Origin: Krasilnikovozyma curviuscula
Taxonomy: Eukaryota; Basidiomycota; Tremellomycetes; Cystofilobasidiales; Mrakiaceae
Assembly: GCA_014825775.1 (NCBI GenBank)
Contig: MVAQ01000253.1
Coordinates: 1 to 28,915 of the forward strand
Reading direction: 5' to 3'
Length of the DNA: 28,915 nucleotides
Shown here in pieces: positions 20,583 through 28,915 of the stretch. The translations under genes and the position numbers were made by a program. Under the pieces are notes generated by a model. The model saw only the letters and a program-made list of their open reading frames with translations, did not search any database and was not told the DNA's origin. Every line of letters begins with the position of its first letter. Positions within the stretch are counted from its first letter, which is position 1.

Positions 20583-21676
20583 TCAGATTTTGAGTCTCAC
20601 TTTATCGAACTTCTTCGCCTTCTTGTTACCAATCTCGACAGCCCTCACATTTGTACTGGCCTTCGTCAGTCTAATCGGCCGCGACCCAACATACTTTCCG
20701 TCCATCTCCTTCCACGCTTTCAGGAAATCTTCAGGATCAGAGAATGCGATGAAGCCGTATTTTGTCTGAAAGCGGTGAGAAAAGGCGAAGTCAGTCAGTG
20801 CTCAGGACAAAAGTCGATATTTCGGATATTCTACTCACTTTGTCTGAGAGCCTGTCCTTTATGACTCTCGCTTTAGTGAACGAAGGGTATTTTGAGAATG
20901 TATCGACCAGGAGCTTCTCCGTGACGTCGTTGGCGCAATCCCCGACAAACAGACGGAACCATGAAGGGTCCCATTCTACCAGAGTCTGACTGTGAAACAC
21001 AATAATAACCATCAACAACCCAACTTAACTGACGTGACCAGTGAGACTGAGGGCCCTCTTACTCATCCCAAATCTTTCCTCCCCCTTTCCTAATGACGGT
21101 CGTTCTTCGCCCACTAGCCTTGGGGGCAGCAGAAGCAGCTTTTCCTCCTCCGGGGACATAGGCACTCTATAGAACGTTTTTCAGATTTAGGTCACAAGCA
21201 GGTCAGGCCAACTACACATCAGATGAAGAGGCAGCACACGACCTTACCTGCTGGTTCAAAGCATCAGGATCCCAAAGGGCAGGATCGTAAGCTGGAGCAG
21301 GAGTGAACGAAGAGTTGTCCGGTAGTTTAGAGCCACCGTAGCTGTTGTACTGCAAGTGCAAGCAGAAGGAGAACCAAGGGGGATGGTAAAAAAGGGTCGT
21401 TAGAGCGAACTGAGGGATGAGGCTAGAGACTGAAGCACAACTCACTCCGGCAGTAGCATAACCTGTTGACGAACCAGCAGTTGCAGAAGTACTAGAACCA
21501 CCACCAGCCCCTCCTCCATAAGCATAGAAATCCGCAGTTGCTTTATCGTAGCCTTGTGTTTGATAGTACTGGAAACGCAAAAGTCATTGTGGTGAGCCGA
21601 ATATTTCTATTCAAGTAGCTAGATGCATAAAACTCGCCTCTGACCATGCCTTTGGGTCGTAGGCCTGATCTGCCAT
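20583..21676 (-). CDS. RBM42: RBM42-like RNA-binding protein, one RRM (233 aa)
   Basis: Exons in transcript order: 21676-21638, 21568-21446, 21349-21248, 21166-21063, 20989-20839, 20765-20583. The N-terminal 120 residues are rich in Tyr, Ala, Gly and Ser (low complexity). Next comes RRTTVIRKGGGKIWDDQTL, then EWDPSWFRLFVGDC and the RRM. RNP2 is LFVGDC (136-141) and RNP1 is KYGFIAF (175-181). The W/EWDP lead-in and the ending NGKYVGSRPI-type stretch (here DGKYVGSRPIRL) are hallmarks of RBM42, a nuclear factor linked in animals to hnRNP K and to splicing. The animal protein is longer, mainly by its N-terminal part. A basic tail (NKKAKKFDK) follows the RRM. The first intron starts with GC (GCGAGT) rather than GT. 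The symbol is the animal name for the family. Confidence 0.9.
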
Positions 21677-22356
21677 TTAGTTGAAATGGAGTGAACGTTG
21701 GGGGGCACTAGTGAGCAGCGAGAATAGAAGGCTGCAGACAGACGAGCAACGTGGCGTTAACCAATTAAGTGAGAGCGTCTACAGGCGAGTAAGCAAATCA
21801 CCAGGAGACGCTGAGAAGTGAACCTTGAGCCGCTCTTCAGCCCAGCAGACTGTCAACTTTGAACCGTACCCGGCGTTGCGTTGCGTCGCGACTGCGTTTC
21901 ACTTTCAGTTGTTGGGCACGCGAACTAATCAGAACTGCTAGTTGAGGCAGGGAAAGTGCTATTTAACTCTTGTACTCCACGCTACAGGTGTCCGGGATGA
22001 AATGATCGCTTGACGGCGGAACTCTCCCGATAGTAAACGAAAGCTTAGTTGCGCTTGCTATGATGCTACCTTTTCCGACCCCAAGGAGATTGGTTGACAT
22101 CTATAGAGTGACCATCGAAAACGCAGACTCAGGCTACAGCCAACGAAGCTACTAAGGAGTTGTTCACCAGGCCACATGAACATTTACTTCATTGTTGTTC
22201 TGAAACCTCCGTCGCGCCACCAGCGGCCTCGAGCTACTCATTATATTTTCACCCTCATCCTCACGCTCACCAATGAATACAACGTGAAGGGTTGGCGCTT
22301 CTTTTTTTGTTTTTTAATCCGACCTTATCTTGCGTCCGCTGAGAGGAGAGGAGAGC
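21677..22356. other. Divergent promoter region of the RBM42-like and receptor genes
   Basis: Starts face away from each other across 680 bp. The segment 21860-21900 is rich in GCG/CGT, unlike its surroundings. A plus-strand ORF (22176-22463) overlaps the receptor start in another frame and is a shadow. No specific binding site can be named. Confidence 0.4.
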
Positions 22357-24176
22357 ATGGTTGGGCCGAACAGCCCAGCTCCTATCCTTCTCACGGACTC
22401 TCAAGCAAACTTGTTGTGAGTGACTATCTTGATAAGGAAGAAGAGACAATACTGATGGCCTGAAGTGTAGTTATGCACTATGGGTATATCCAGCTATCGT
22501 AGGAGCGGGAATTACATTGCTGTTGCTGCTGTCGATCGGAGCTGTCTACTTACATCCCAAAGGAAGGCCGCATCTGGACAGAGTGTCATTCAGGCTTATA
22601 GCTGTGTCGTTAATTTCTAAGTGCGTGTCTGTGATCCTCCTTTCGTGCTGCCATCCAGTTGGAGCGATTCATTGCTCACTGGTGCTTTGCGAAACAGCCT
22701 CATGTACAGTGCTACTTTGGCAATGATCGGAACGATCACTGATGACTCTCATCAGCAGGAATGCAGCAGCGGGATGTTCGTACTGATGTGGAATGTTCAC
22801 TTCTCCTCCATGTTGAATCTTTCTATCGCGCTCAACATCTTGTGAGTAGTTTATGACGGCTTTCTTTAGAATTGACCATTGGTGGGGCTGTTTTCTGACT
22901 CTTCGGCGGATACAGACTGGTTGTCGTCTGGAGATTAAGCTCAAAGAAATTGGAGCTCTGTTACTATGCTGTTTCAGTGGTCGTTAGCTCTGCTTTTACC
23001 ATCCCTCCTCTGGCTGGTGGGATCTATGGGTTGGATCCAGTCTGGGAAAGCTGCTGGTACTCGCCTGGAAGTGCAACGTCTCGTCTGTACGTACATACAC
23101 CATCTTCACACCGTAACTATTTTGCTGAAGCAACTCCCCTCTTCAACATAGCACTTGGCAAGTTGGAACCCAGCTTGGTCCCATGTTATGTTGGACAGTA
23201 TGTGAAGTAGTTTGCTTTCTCATGATCGCGAGATGCCTGTTAAAGGCTGAGGTAGATTCATTCCAAGGGACACGAGGTCATTTCAATTGCTGACAACCTT
23301 CATTCATGCCTCTAGGATAACGCGAGTCTGCTTGAAGACAGTCGGTTGAGCTTTTCGATTCCCCAGCAGTATCGAAGCATCGTTTGGAGAATCGGTCGGT
23401 CAAACTATTTCACAGCTTTCCCTTCGCTTAAAACTCACTCCAGCCTGCGAACCTCTTCTCTAGCTCTGTATCCATTTGTGGGGATAATTATCAATTCTGG
23501 TATCTCGATCTCAGAACTCTATCTCGCAAAGCTTTCAAACGTAAATGCCAATGGAGGATATGGGATGCTACTAGTAGGTGAGTAGTGATACGCCTTGCCG
23601 TCACATTTCTGCCGGCTGCTTATCACAGCGCTTTTGACCCCAGACGACATCTTCTACGACCTACGAGCGATCGTTTACCCTCTACTCGCCGCCACCGACC
23701 CGAGTTTCACAAGAGCAGTCTCCTCAGTGATAGCATCATACAGAAGTAATTTGTCAAGTCCATCGCACGCAGGTGCGACTTTCAGCTGGCTGCGAAGTGC
23801 AGGCTCTGGGACCAGCGTAACGAACTCTACCCAAATCAAAGTTGAAGTCGACACCGTCAAGCAGATCGATGACGGACACGGGGTGTACTACTTACAAAAG
23901 CAAAACGAGAACATCAAAAGTCCTTCAAGTGGAGAAGGTGGTCTATCCGTTGCATTTTCAACAGCGGCCCTCTATGACCCTTCACCGAACCGAGAAGAGG
24001 AGACGATTGGCATCTCCAACTTGTCTGCGGACGATGTGCAGCCAGCGGAGGAGGATATCGAGGCACAGCATTTTGCTCTACGAACAACTCAGCAACAGCG
24101 GAGGTTAATGGACGGCAAAAGAGAGGAAAATCAGCGGAGGAAGTACTTTGAGTACAGTATCCTGCCGTCGTTGTAA
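22357..24176 (+). CDS. CAR-like G-protein-coupled receptor (457 aa; 472 aa if one intron is retained)
   Basis: Exons: 22357-22415, 22471-22620, 22698-22841, 22916-23086, 23152-23251, 23316-23398, 23444-23577, 23644-24176. Seven hydrophobic helices lie near residues 20-44, 60-81, 95-120, 132-152, 180-204, 240-262 and 283-300. Family features are HPKGRPHLDRVSFR after helix 1, a cysteine before helix 3 (QQEC), IPPLAGGIYGLDP followed by CWYSP between helices 4 and 5, WQVGTQL at helix 5 and DLRAIVYPLLAATDP in helix 7. The two extracellular cysteines could form the usual disulfide. These match the basidiomycete receptors related to the Dictyostelium cAMP receptor; ligands of the fungal members are mostly unknown. 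The C-terminal 157 residues are hydrophilic, with many Ser/Thr and Gln, suited to phosphorylation. Intron 6 is 45 nt, in frame and stop-free, with a weak GTCAAA donor, so the longer form is possible. Confidence 0.87.
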
Positions 24177-24566
24177 TGGTCTAGAACGTGTTCAGTGATT
24201 GCAATACAAAGAATAAGACGCTTTCATTCTAGAACCAAGTAAGACGCTTAAATGCGGTGGAGAAGCAAAGGGCCCGTTAATAAAGAAAGGCATGATACTG
24301 GATACATCATGAGAGTAAGGCTACAGTTTGTCGCACAGCGAACAAAATCTCGGTTGTCAAAACACATAGAGCATGAAATGGTCGTAATAGTTATACACCT
24401 TCACCAGAAGGCAACGTGAGCTAATCATTTAGAATACACGCGATTGCAAGCCGTCATCTGGAAGAAATGGACGTTAACTAGAGGAAGATGGCGTGGTGTG
24501 GGAAGACCCATCAAGAGTGACAAGAATCTACTTACTATCTCTGATCTGCTGCTAGCTCTCCCCTAT
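24177..24566. other. Convergent 3' regions of the receptor gene and the Ser/Pro-rich gene
   Basis: This lies between two stop codons facing each other. AATAAAG at 24208 and TAATAAAG at 24278 are possible polyadenylation signals for the receptor transcript. No further ORF or RNA is evident. The minus-strand gene could extend slightly into this region if its last exon is spliced. Confidence 0.4.
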
Positions 24567-25384
24567 CTATCTCAATCTGGCAACGTCACCGACACAATAT
24601 ACCTCTACGAACGGTTTCAGGTTGTCCTTGCCACTCATCGCCCTTTTCTTCCTACTCTCTCTCTCCTTCGTCCTCTTCAACCTGATATACGTCTCAGCTT
24701 GACTTCCACTGATGGAGCTAGCGAATCCTGAGACGACCCTCTTCGTAGACGAGGAAGAAGATGCGGATGTGGGCGGCGAGGGAGAAGGCGGATATGGAGT
24801 TGTCTCGAGCGATGATGTTGTGGGGGTTGATGTCAGCGTAGATGAGATCGATTTCGGTGCTATTGGAATCTGCTGAAGTTGGGAGTAAAAGTGCTGGGAT
24901 GGTGTGGGCGGGAAGAGAAAGTCGGATGCCTCGAGGGAGGATGATAAGCTCGTCGAAAAGAGACAGGAGCTGTCAAGTTGCGCTACACGCATAACACGGA
25001 AGTAACATCAGTGTCATTAGCCTCTCCTTTTCAGAGTCATAGGAAAGACGGCTCACAGATGGGCTGTTTGATCGCAAGGTTACTACATGAGGTCGGCAAC
25101 GCATGAGGGATGATCGGCGTCGAAGTGATTCGCGTCTTTTGCTCTCTAGTCCAGTTCTTGTTCGAAATAAAGGGGCTTGACGAGACCTTGGGAAATGTTA
25201 CAGAGTGCTTTGGTGTAGGCGTATTGGGCATGGAGCTTCTTGATTTATGAGAGGGTGGGGATGAGGTTGGGAGCGTTGTTGTGGCCGCGGTGGCATTATG
25301 CATCGCGGCGTGATGAGAAGCTAAATCGAAGGACACGCTAGAGGGACAAGGAGAGTTCGACAGGGTGACAGCAGTAGGAATCAT
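24567..25384 (-). CDS. Ser/Pro/Thr-rich protein of unknown function (about 247 aa)
   Basis: Exons in transcript order: 25384-25057 and 24982-24567; the GTGAGC donor and TAG acceptor join in frame. The protein is dominated by Ser, Thr and Pro, with runs such as PPSPSPP and SASSSSS, and is probably disordered. Near residues 210-223 it has a cluster of Lys and Arg (LKRTKERESRKKR) that could be a nuclear localisation or nucleic-acid-contact segment; this is inference. I do not recognise the family. The ATG at 25384 may not be the true start: the frame stays open upstream for about 80 bases, and splice-like signals exist in the 5' flank. The C-terminus may also be altered by a further intron. The gene is divergent from the alpha/beta hydrolase. 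Confidence 0.55.
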
Positions 25385-26306
25385 GTCCCCGAGTGAACCT
25401 GTTACTGCTGCTGTGGAATATGCTAGACGTGTGCTGATACGACTGAGGGATGACAGGCTGCCTTACCCGTCCTGCGAGACGAGATATTTTCAGCCTAGGA
25501 AAATCGCTGGATGGTTGAAGCACGTGTGTGTTTACAATAGTCAGGAGAGTCCTGCTAGACTCTATCCGAGCTTAACCAGTTGGCCCATCAAAAGAAACGA
25601 TGTATATCGTCAGGATACATAGGCTTGAGATTGGGAACATCCGTCGCTTGAACAGGATTACTCACCTACAGTCACCCTTGGATTGATCTCAGAGACAAAC
25701 TGTGCTTATGTTGATTCTGCTTGGTTGGGTTAGAGGCATTGGGCCCGAGGTTGTGTTCGTCACAGCCGTTTGTTTTGGTTTGTGGGATGTTCGGGTGGCT
25801 TGAAAATGTTTGTGCTGCAGCGTGGGCGCCCTCCACTCGACAGAGCGGCGGATCGAGCTTCCTAGCCCTATTTTATATTTCATGATTGTACACCGAAGAC
25901 TGAAGAGGGTTCTCTGTACATATCGCCTGTAAGATTGTAAGATATTATGAAGCTGGTTTGGGCAAGCAGTCCTTCTAACAGCGTTTCTCCTTTTCGTGTG
26001 TTGTATTCATTTAACCCCACGCGTCGCTTTCGCGTTGGCTCGATTCTCAAAGGCTCACGACCTACAGGCTGCTAGTATACATAAAGATGGATGGGATTTC
26101 TATTTGTCAAACAGTATGGTGCTGATTGTCTAAATTGACCGTCGACGGTGCCACCGGTATGAAAACCCAAGGCCTGTCTATTTCCATGAGAGGGTCAATT
26201 ACGAGCCCAGCACCACCTGTTGGGGTAACAAAACCACGGAAAAAAACCTCATGAGCTTCATGTCCTGGTGCTATTCTCCAACCACAACTTTCGCAACTTG
26301 CTAGGA
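25385..26306. other. Long divergent intergenic region, possible 5' exons of the Ser/Pro-rich gene
   Basis: On the minus strand, GTGAGT near 25667, GTAAGG near 25470 and several CAG acceptors could outline introns of a long 5' UTR or of additional coding exons, but no full model could be proven. The segment 26021-26040 is rich in CGCG-containing steps. The right part must hold the hydrolase promoter. No repeat or RNA was found. Confidence 0.35.
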
Positions 26307-28592
26307 ATGCTTTCTTCTGGTGAAGAAGGCCAGTCGCCAGATATCTCCAGCTTGCCATACCCAGCACTTCACAGTGCACAATTCTCCAGATGGCTGAAGC
26401 CCTCTTGGTACGGTGCGCTTCTCCTTACGACTTCAGTTTGGTCAGTCACTCCTGTCAGCTGGATATGGTGCGCTTGGAGAACTGCCCGCTTGGTGGTTGG
26501 TCATACTACCCTGGGACCGCTCGCTCAGCCCCTGTTGGGCTGGTACACGGTTTTGGACGTCGTTGCAGTATCTGAAGTCAGTCCACTGTCCCTTTCAAAG
26601 ATTCGTTAGAACACTAGTTCTGAATCCATCTGCAATAGGTCTTGTTTTCTGTCTTCCACACCTACCTTCGTTTCGCCGTTCAGAAGACTGGACCAGCTAG
26701 ATATATTGAGGAGTCTACGATAGCAGCACTGGAGAAGCTCTTTTGCATGATACTGGATGCAGGAATGGGGTCGAATAGCCTTTCAACTGCTGGAAACGAA
26801 GTGAGCCCATGTCTGCGTCTCATGCGACTGACCCGCCACTGACAAGTAAAATCTATTGCGAGTTCCAAAGATCAGCGATTCAATCTCCGGTCCATCGAAA
26901 GATGACTCGTCAGAGTCTGCCGCTTCAGATGATCTGACTGTTGATGGCGTGGTCGATACGAATGAGCGCCGCCCAGTCCTGGACTACTTTGATCCTAGAG
27001 CGATCGCTTATCGCCAGAAGCTTCGTATTTGGTTCGTGTATCATCCGATTGAATGACTTATATGAAACATTTTTTCGCTGACAAGATGGCCTTATTTTAG
27101 GTTCTCCCATCGACCAATCACGGATCTCACTGCGGACTCTATCAGAGTTTGGCTATCGTGGTCTCTCTTCTCCACCGACTACACCCCGGACTCATTCTCA
27201 CCCTCACAGAAGAAAATACTCGAGGAGACTCTCTTACTCTTAGAAGGTCGATGTGGATATAAGTTCCCAGCTCATGTCGGACCGTCAAAGAAGCCGCTCA
27301 AGATCAGGCGCTTGACGTTGGATAGAGTTAATACTGTCTCTCATCCACTCGTTTATTACGGTCTAGTAGGGTTTCTGAATGCGATGTTTGAGCTTGTATT
27401 CAAGAAGGTGTACGGATTTGAGAGCTTTGAGATGGAGAGGCTGAACGAAAAGGATGAATACTACAAGCTGCGCTATTTGGTAAGGAAACCCAATGGCTGG
27501 AGCCCAAAAGGTGGTAAAACTCCAGTCGTTTTCATTCACGGTCTTGGACTAGGTGTGTATTACTCTCCAGTTCTGCCCCAGACGAAGACGCACCAACTGA
27601 CGCCCGTCTCTTCATATCAGGTCTGACGCAATACTCAGTCCTGATAAGGAAGTTCTGTATGAACATTTCGAGTCCAATCCTCATTCCCCTCCAGCCACAC
27701 ATCTCAATGAACCTTCTCAATCCACTTCACCTGGACCCGCCATCCAATTTGCAGATCGTCACCTGTCTCAAGGAAGCTATCGATCTCAACTTTGGGCCCG
27801 GGAAGGGAACGGCGGTGAACTCTGAATCCGGACGAGAGGTTCGAGATGGAAGTGTAAAGGTAACCTTGTTCAGTCACTCGAATGGGTCGGTGTATCACTC
27901 TCAGTTCTTGAGAGAATTCCCCGATATGGTGGAGAGGAACATCTTCGCGGATCCTGTGGTGGTGAGTGTGTTGAAGATTGTTCACCTCTTTTTTCGGCGT
28001 GCTGAAGATTAGTTTGGTTCCAGTTCTGCCTTTGGCAAGGCGACGTGTGCTACAACTTTTGTGAGTCCCCATTGTTTAGCTATTGAAGTTCATCATTTGT
28101 GCTGACTGCCTGACTTTCACCAGGTCATCGAGCCCCATCGGACGGCCTGAGTCTCTTAATGCAGTACTTTGTCGGCTCTGAGATCGGAATATCGCACTAC
28201 ATTGCTCGCAGGTCAGGCCTGGCGATTGACTTTTGGACCTAATCTGTGTCGCTGAAACTTTTGTCATTTTATCTAGGTTCGACTGGACGATAAACACACT
28301 CTTCTTCTCCGAAATCGCCAATGGTAAAGATCATACCAAATGTCTGTTTATGTTGGGCGGTAGAGATTTCATTGTTGATGCCCCTTCGGTGGCAGAGTAT
28401 CTCAAAAGCGAAGGCCTCACGAAGTGAGTGTTTACTCGAATCGCTTTCAATGTTGTAAGGTCGCTGATCACCTACATCTTCGCTTGCAGAGGGCTCGTTT
28501 ATCTAGAGACAAAAACACACGGCGAAGCGTTGATTGGTGGAGGGGAAGGTTTAGAGATAGTGCTGGAGTGGTTGAAAAACAACATCGAGTAA
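26307..28592 (+). CDS. Membrane-anchored alpha/beta hydrolase (592 aa)
   Basis: Exons: 26307-26576, 26639-26810, 26863-27031, 27101-27552, 27621-27961, 28024-28060, 28124-28211, 28277-28423, 28490-28592. Two hydrophobic helices occupy about residues 28-110, so the enzyme is probably fixed to a membrane. The hydrolase fold begins with VVFIHGLGLGL (oxyanion region). The triad is visible: Ser441 in FSHSNGS (nucleophile elbow), Asp540 in LGGRDFIVD and His569 in THGEAL. The DYFDPRA, VWLSW and DPVVFCLWQGDVCYNF segments recur in a fungal hydrolase group whose substrate is unknown; an ester or lipid substrate is likely but unproven. The join between exons 2 and 3 is uncertain: the consensus donor GTGAGC at 26801 would shift the frame, so a weak donor at 26811 (or 26817) was used. 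All other junctions keep frame. The ATG at 26307 is the first in the frame. Confidence 0.85.
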
Positions 28593-28915
28593 AACCCGAT
28601 AGACATTTAGACTTAGGCAAATTAGACCTGTCATTAGCTTACGACACATTACGATTAGACTTCCCTACTTTTCACTATACTCTTGGTGGCAGTCAGGACG
28701 AAAAGATCTTTTTGCAATCTCAAGAAAAGATCGTCTGCTGTGTCTTTTTTTTTTAGTATAGTTCGCAACGCTTTCCACGTTTGTTGTCTCCATAGAATCA
28801 AATCATGCAAAGTCAGAAACTCTAAATAGTATCTATCAACGTCTAACCAACAGACTTGACATGCTTCCATGGACCTCCCGTCCAGGCGTGCACTCGGTGA
28901 GCCGCAAGCTGAGAG
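28593..28915. other. Downstream of the hydrolase, no gene seen
   Basis: Contains the presumed 3' UTR, with an AT-rich stretch (28600-28690) and a T run near 28746-28755. ORFs on either strand are under 72 codons with no features. A gene lying mainly beyond the window could begin here unseen. Confidence 0.4.

Noticed and set aside
22621..22658. 38-nt intron in the receptor ending at CCAG
   Set aside because: A 77-nt intron ending at 22697 has a normal length and gives the family-like join SLISNLMYSATLA.
24444..24731. Plus-strand ORF opposite the Ser/Pro-rich gene
   Set aside because: It is antisense to the minus-strand exon and has no start context or recognisable motif.
1..28915. CRISPR array, bacterial-type operon, or biosynthetic gene cluster
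   Set aside because: Spliceosomal introns, Pol III tRNA genes and mixed gene orientations show a eukaryotic chromosome; the enzymes (amidase, SDR, GNAT, AlkB, hydrolase) are spread out without a backbone synthase or regulator.

Overview
The window is an ordinary, gene-dense stretch of a fungal nuclear chromosome. Most protein genes are split by short introns (41-133 nt, mostly 55-80 nt) with GT..AG ends. Two tRNA genes carry introns just 3' of the anticodon. Several families (DUF6534 seven-helix proteins, the CAR-like receptor, F-box proteins with diverged C-termini, the membrane-anchored alpha/beta hydrolase) are typical of Basidiomycota. The intron size and density suggest Agaricomycotina, perhaps Tremellomycetes. 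That placement is inference. Gene models were built by hand: for every complete model the summed exon length is an exact multiple of three and the frame is kept across every junction.

Left third (1-12060). A gene running off the left edge (-) has strongly biased codons. It is followed by a DUF6534 seven-helix membrane protein (+, 347 aa). After a 1.5 kb gap with no gene comes a 920-aa tail-anchored coiled-coil protein (+) with an AAxxG motif like the CC1-box of dynein adaptors. Three minus-strand genes follow: an AlkB-type dioxygenase (246 aa), a short-chain dehydrogenase/reductase (349 aa) and an F-box protein (552 aa).

Middle (12060-19900). A poorly structured 950-bp gap precedes a GNAT acetyltransferase (+, 258 aa). 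An intron-containing tRNA-Val(CAC) sits between that gene and a membrane-anchored amidase-signature hydrolase (-, about 681 aa). The amidase shares an 87-bp divergent promoter with an F-box/WD40-like protein (+, 513 aa). A tRNA-Arg(TCT) with a 16-nt intron lies beyond it.

Right third (20580-28915). An RBM42-type RNA-binding protein (-, 233 aa; its first intron appears to be GC-AG) is divergent from a CAR-like G-protein-coupled receptor (+, 457 or 472 aa depending on a 45-nt in-frame intron). Then come a Ser/Pro-rich protein of unknown function (-, 247 aa) and a membrane-anchored alpha/beta hydrolase (+, 592 aa).

The genes do not form an obvious pathway or secondary-metabolite cluster, and I see no transposon, CRISPR array or virus-like element. 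The observations most worth a check are the CC1-box-like tail-anchored protein, the potentially alternative 45-nt receptor intron, and the non-consensus junction in the alpha/beta hydrolase.
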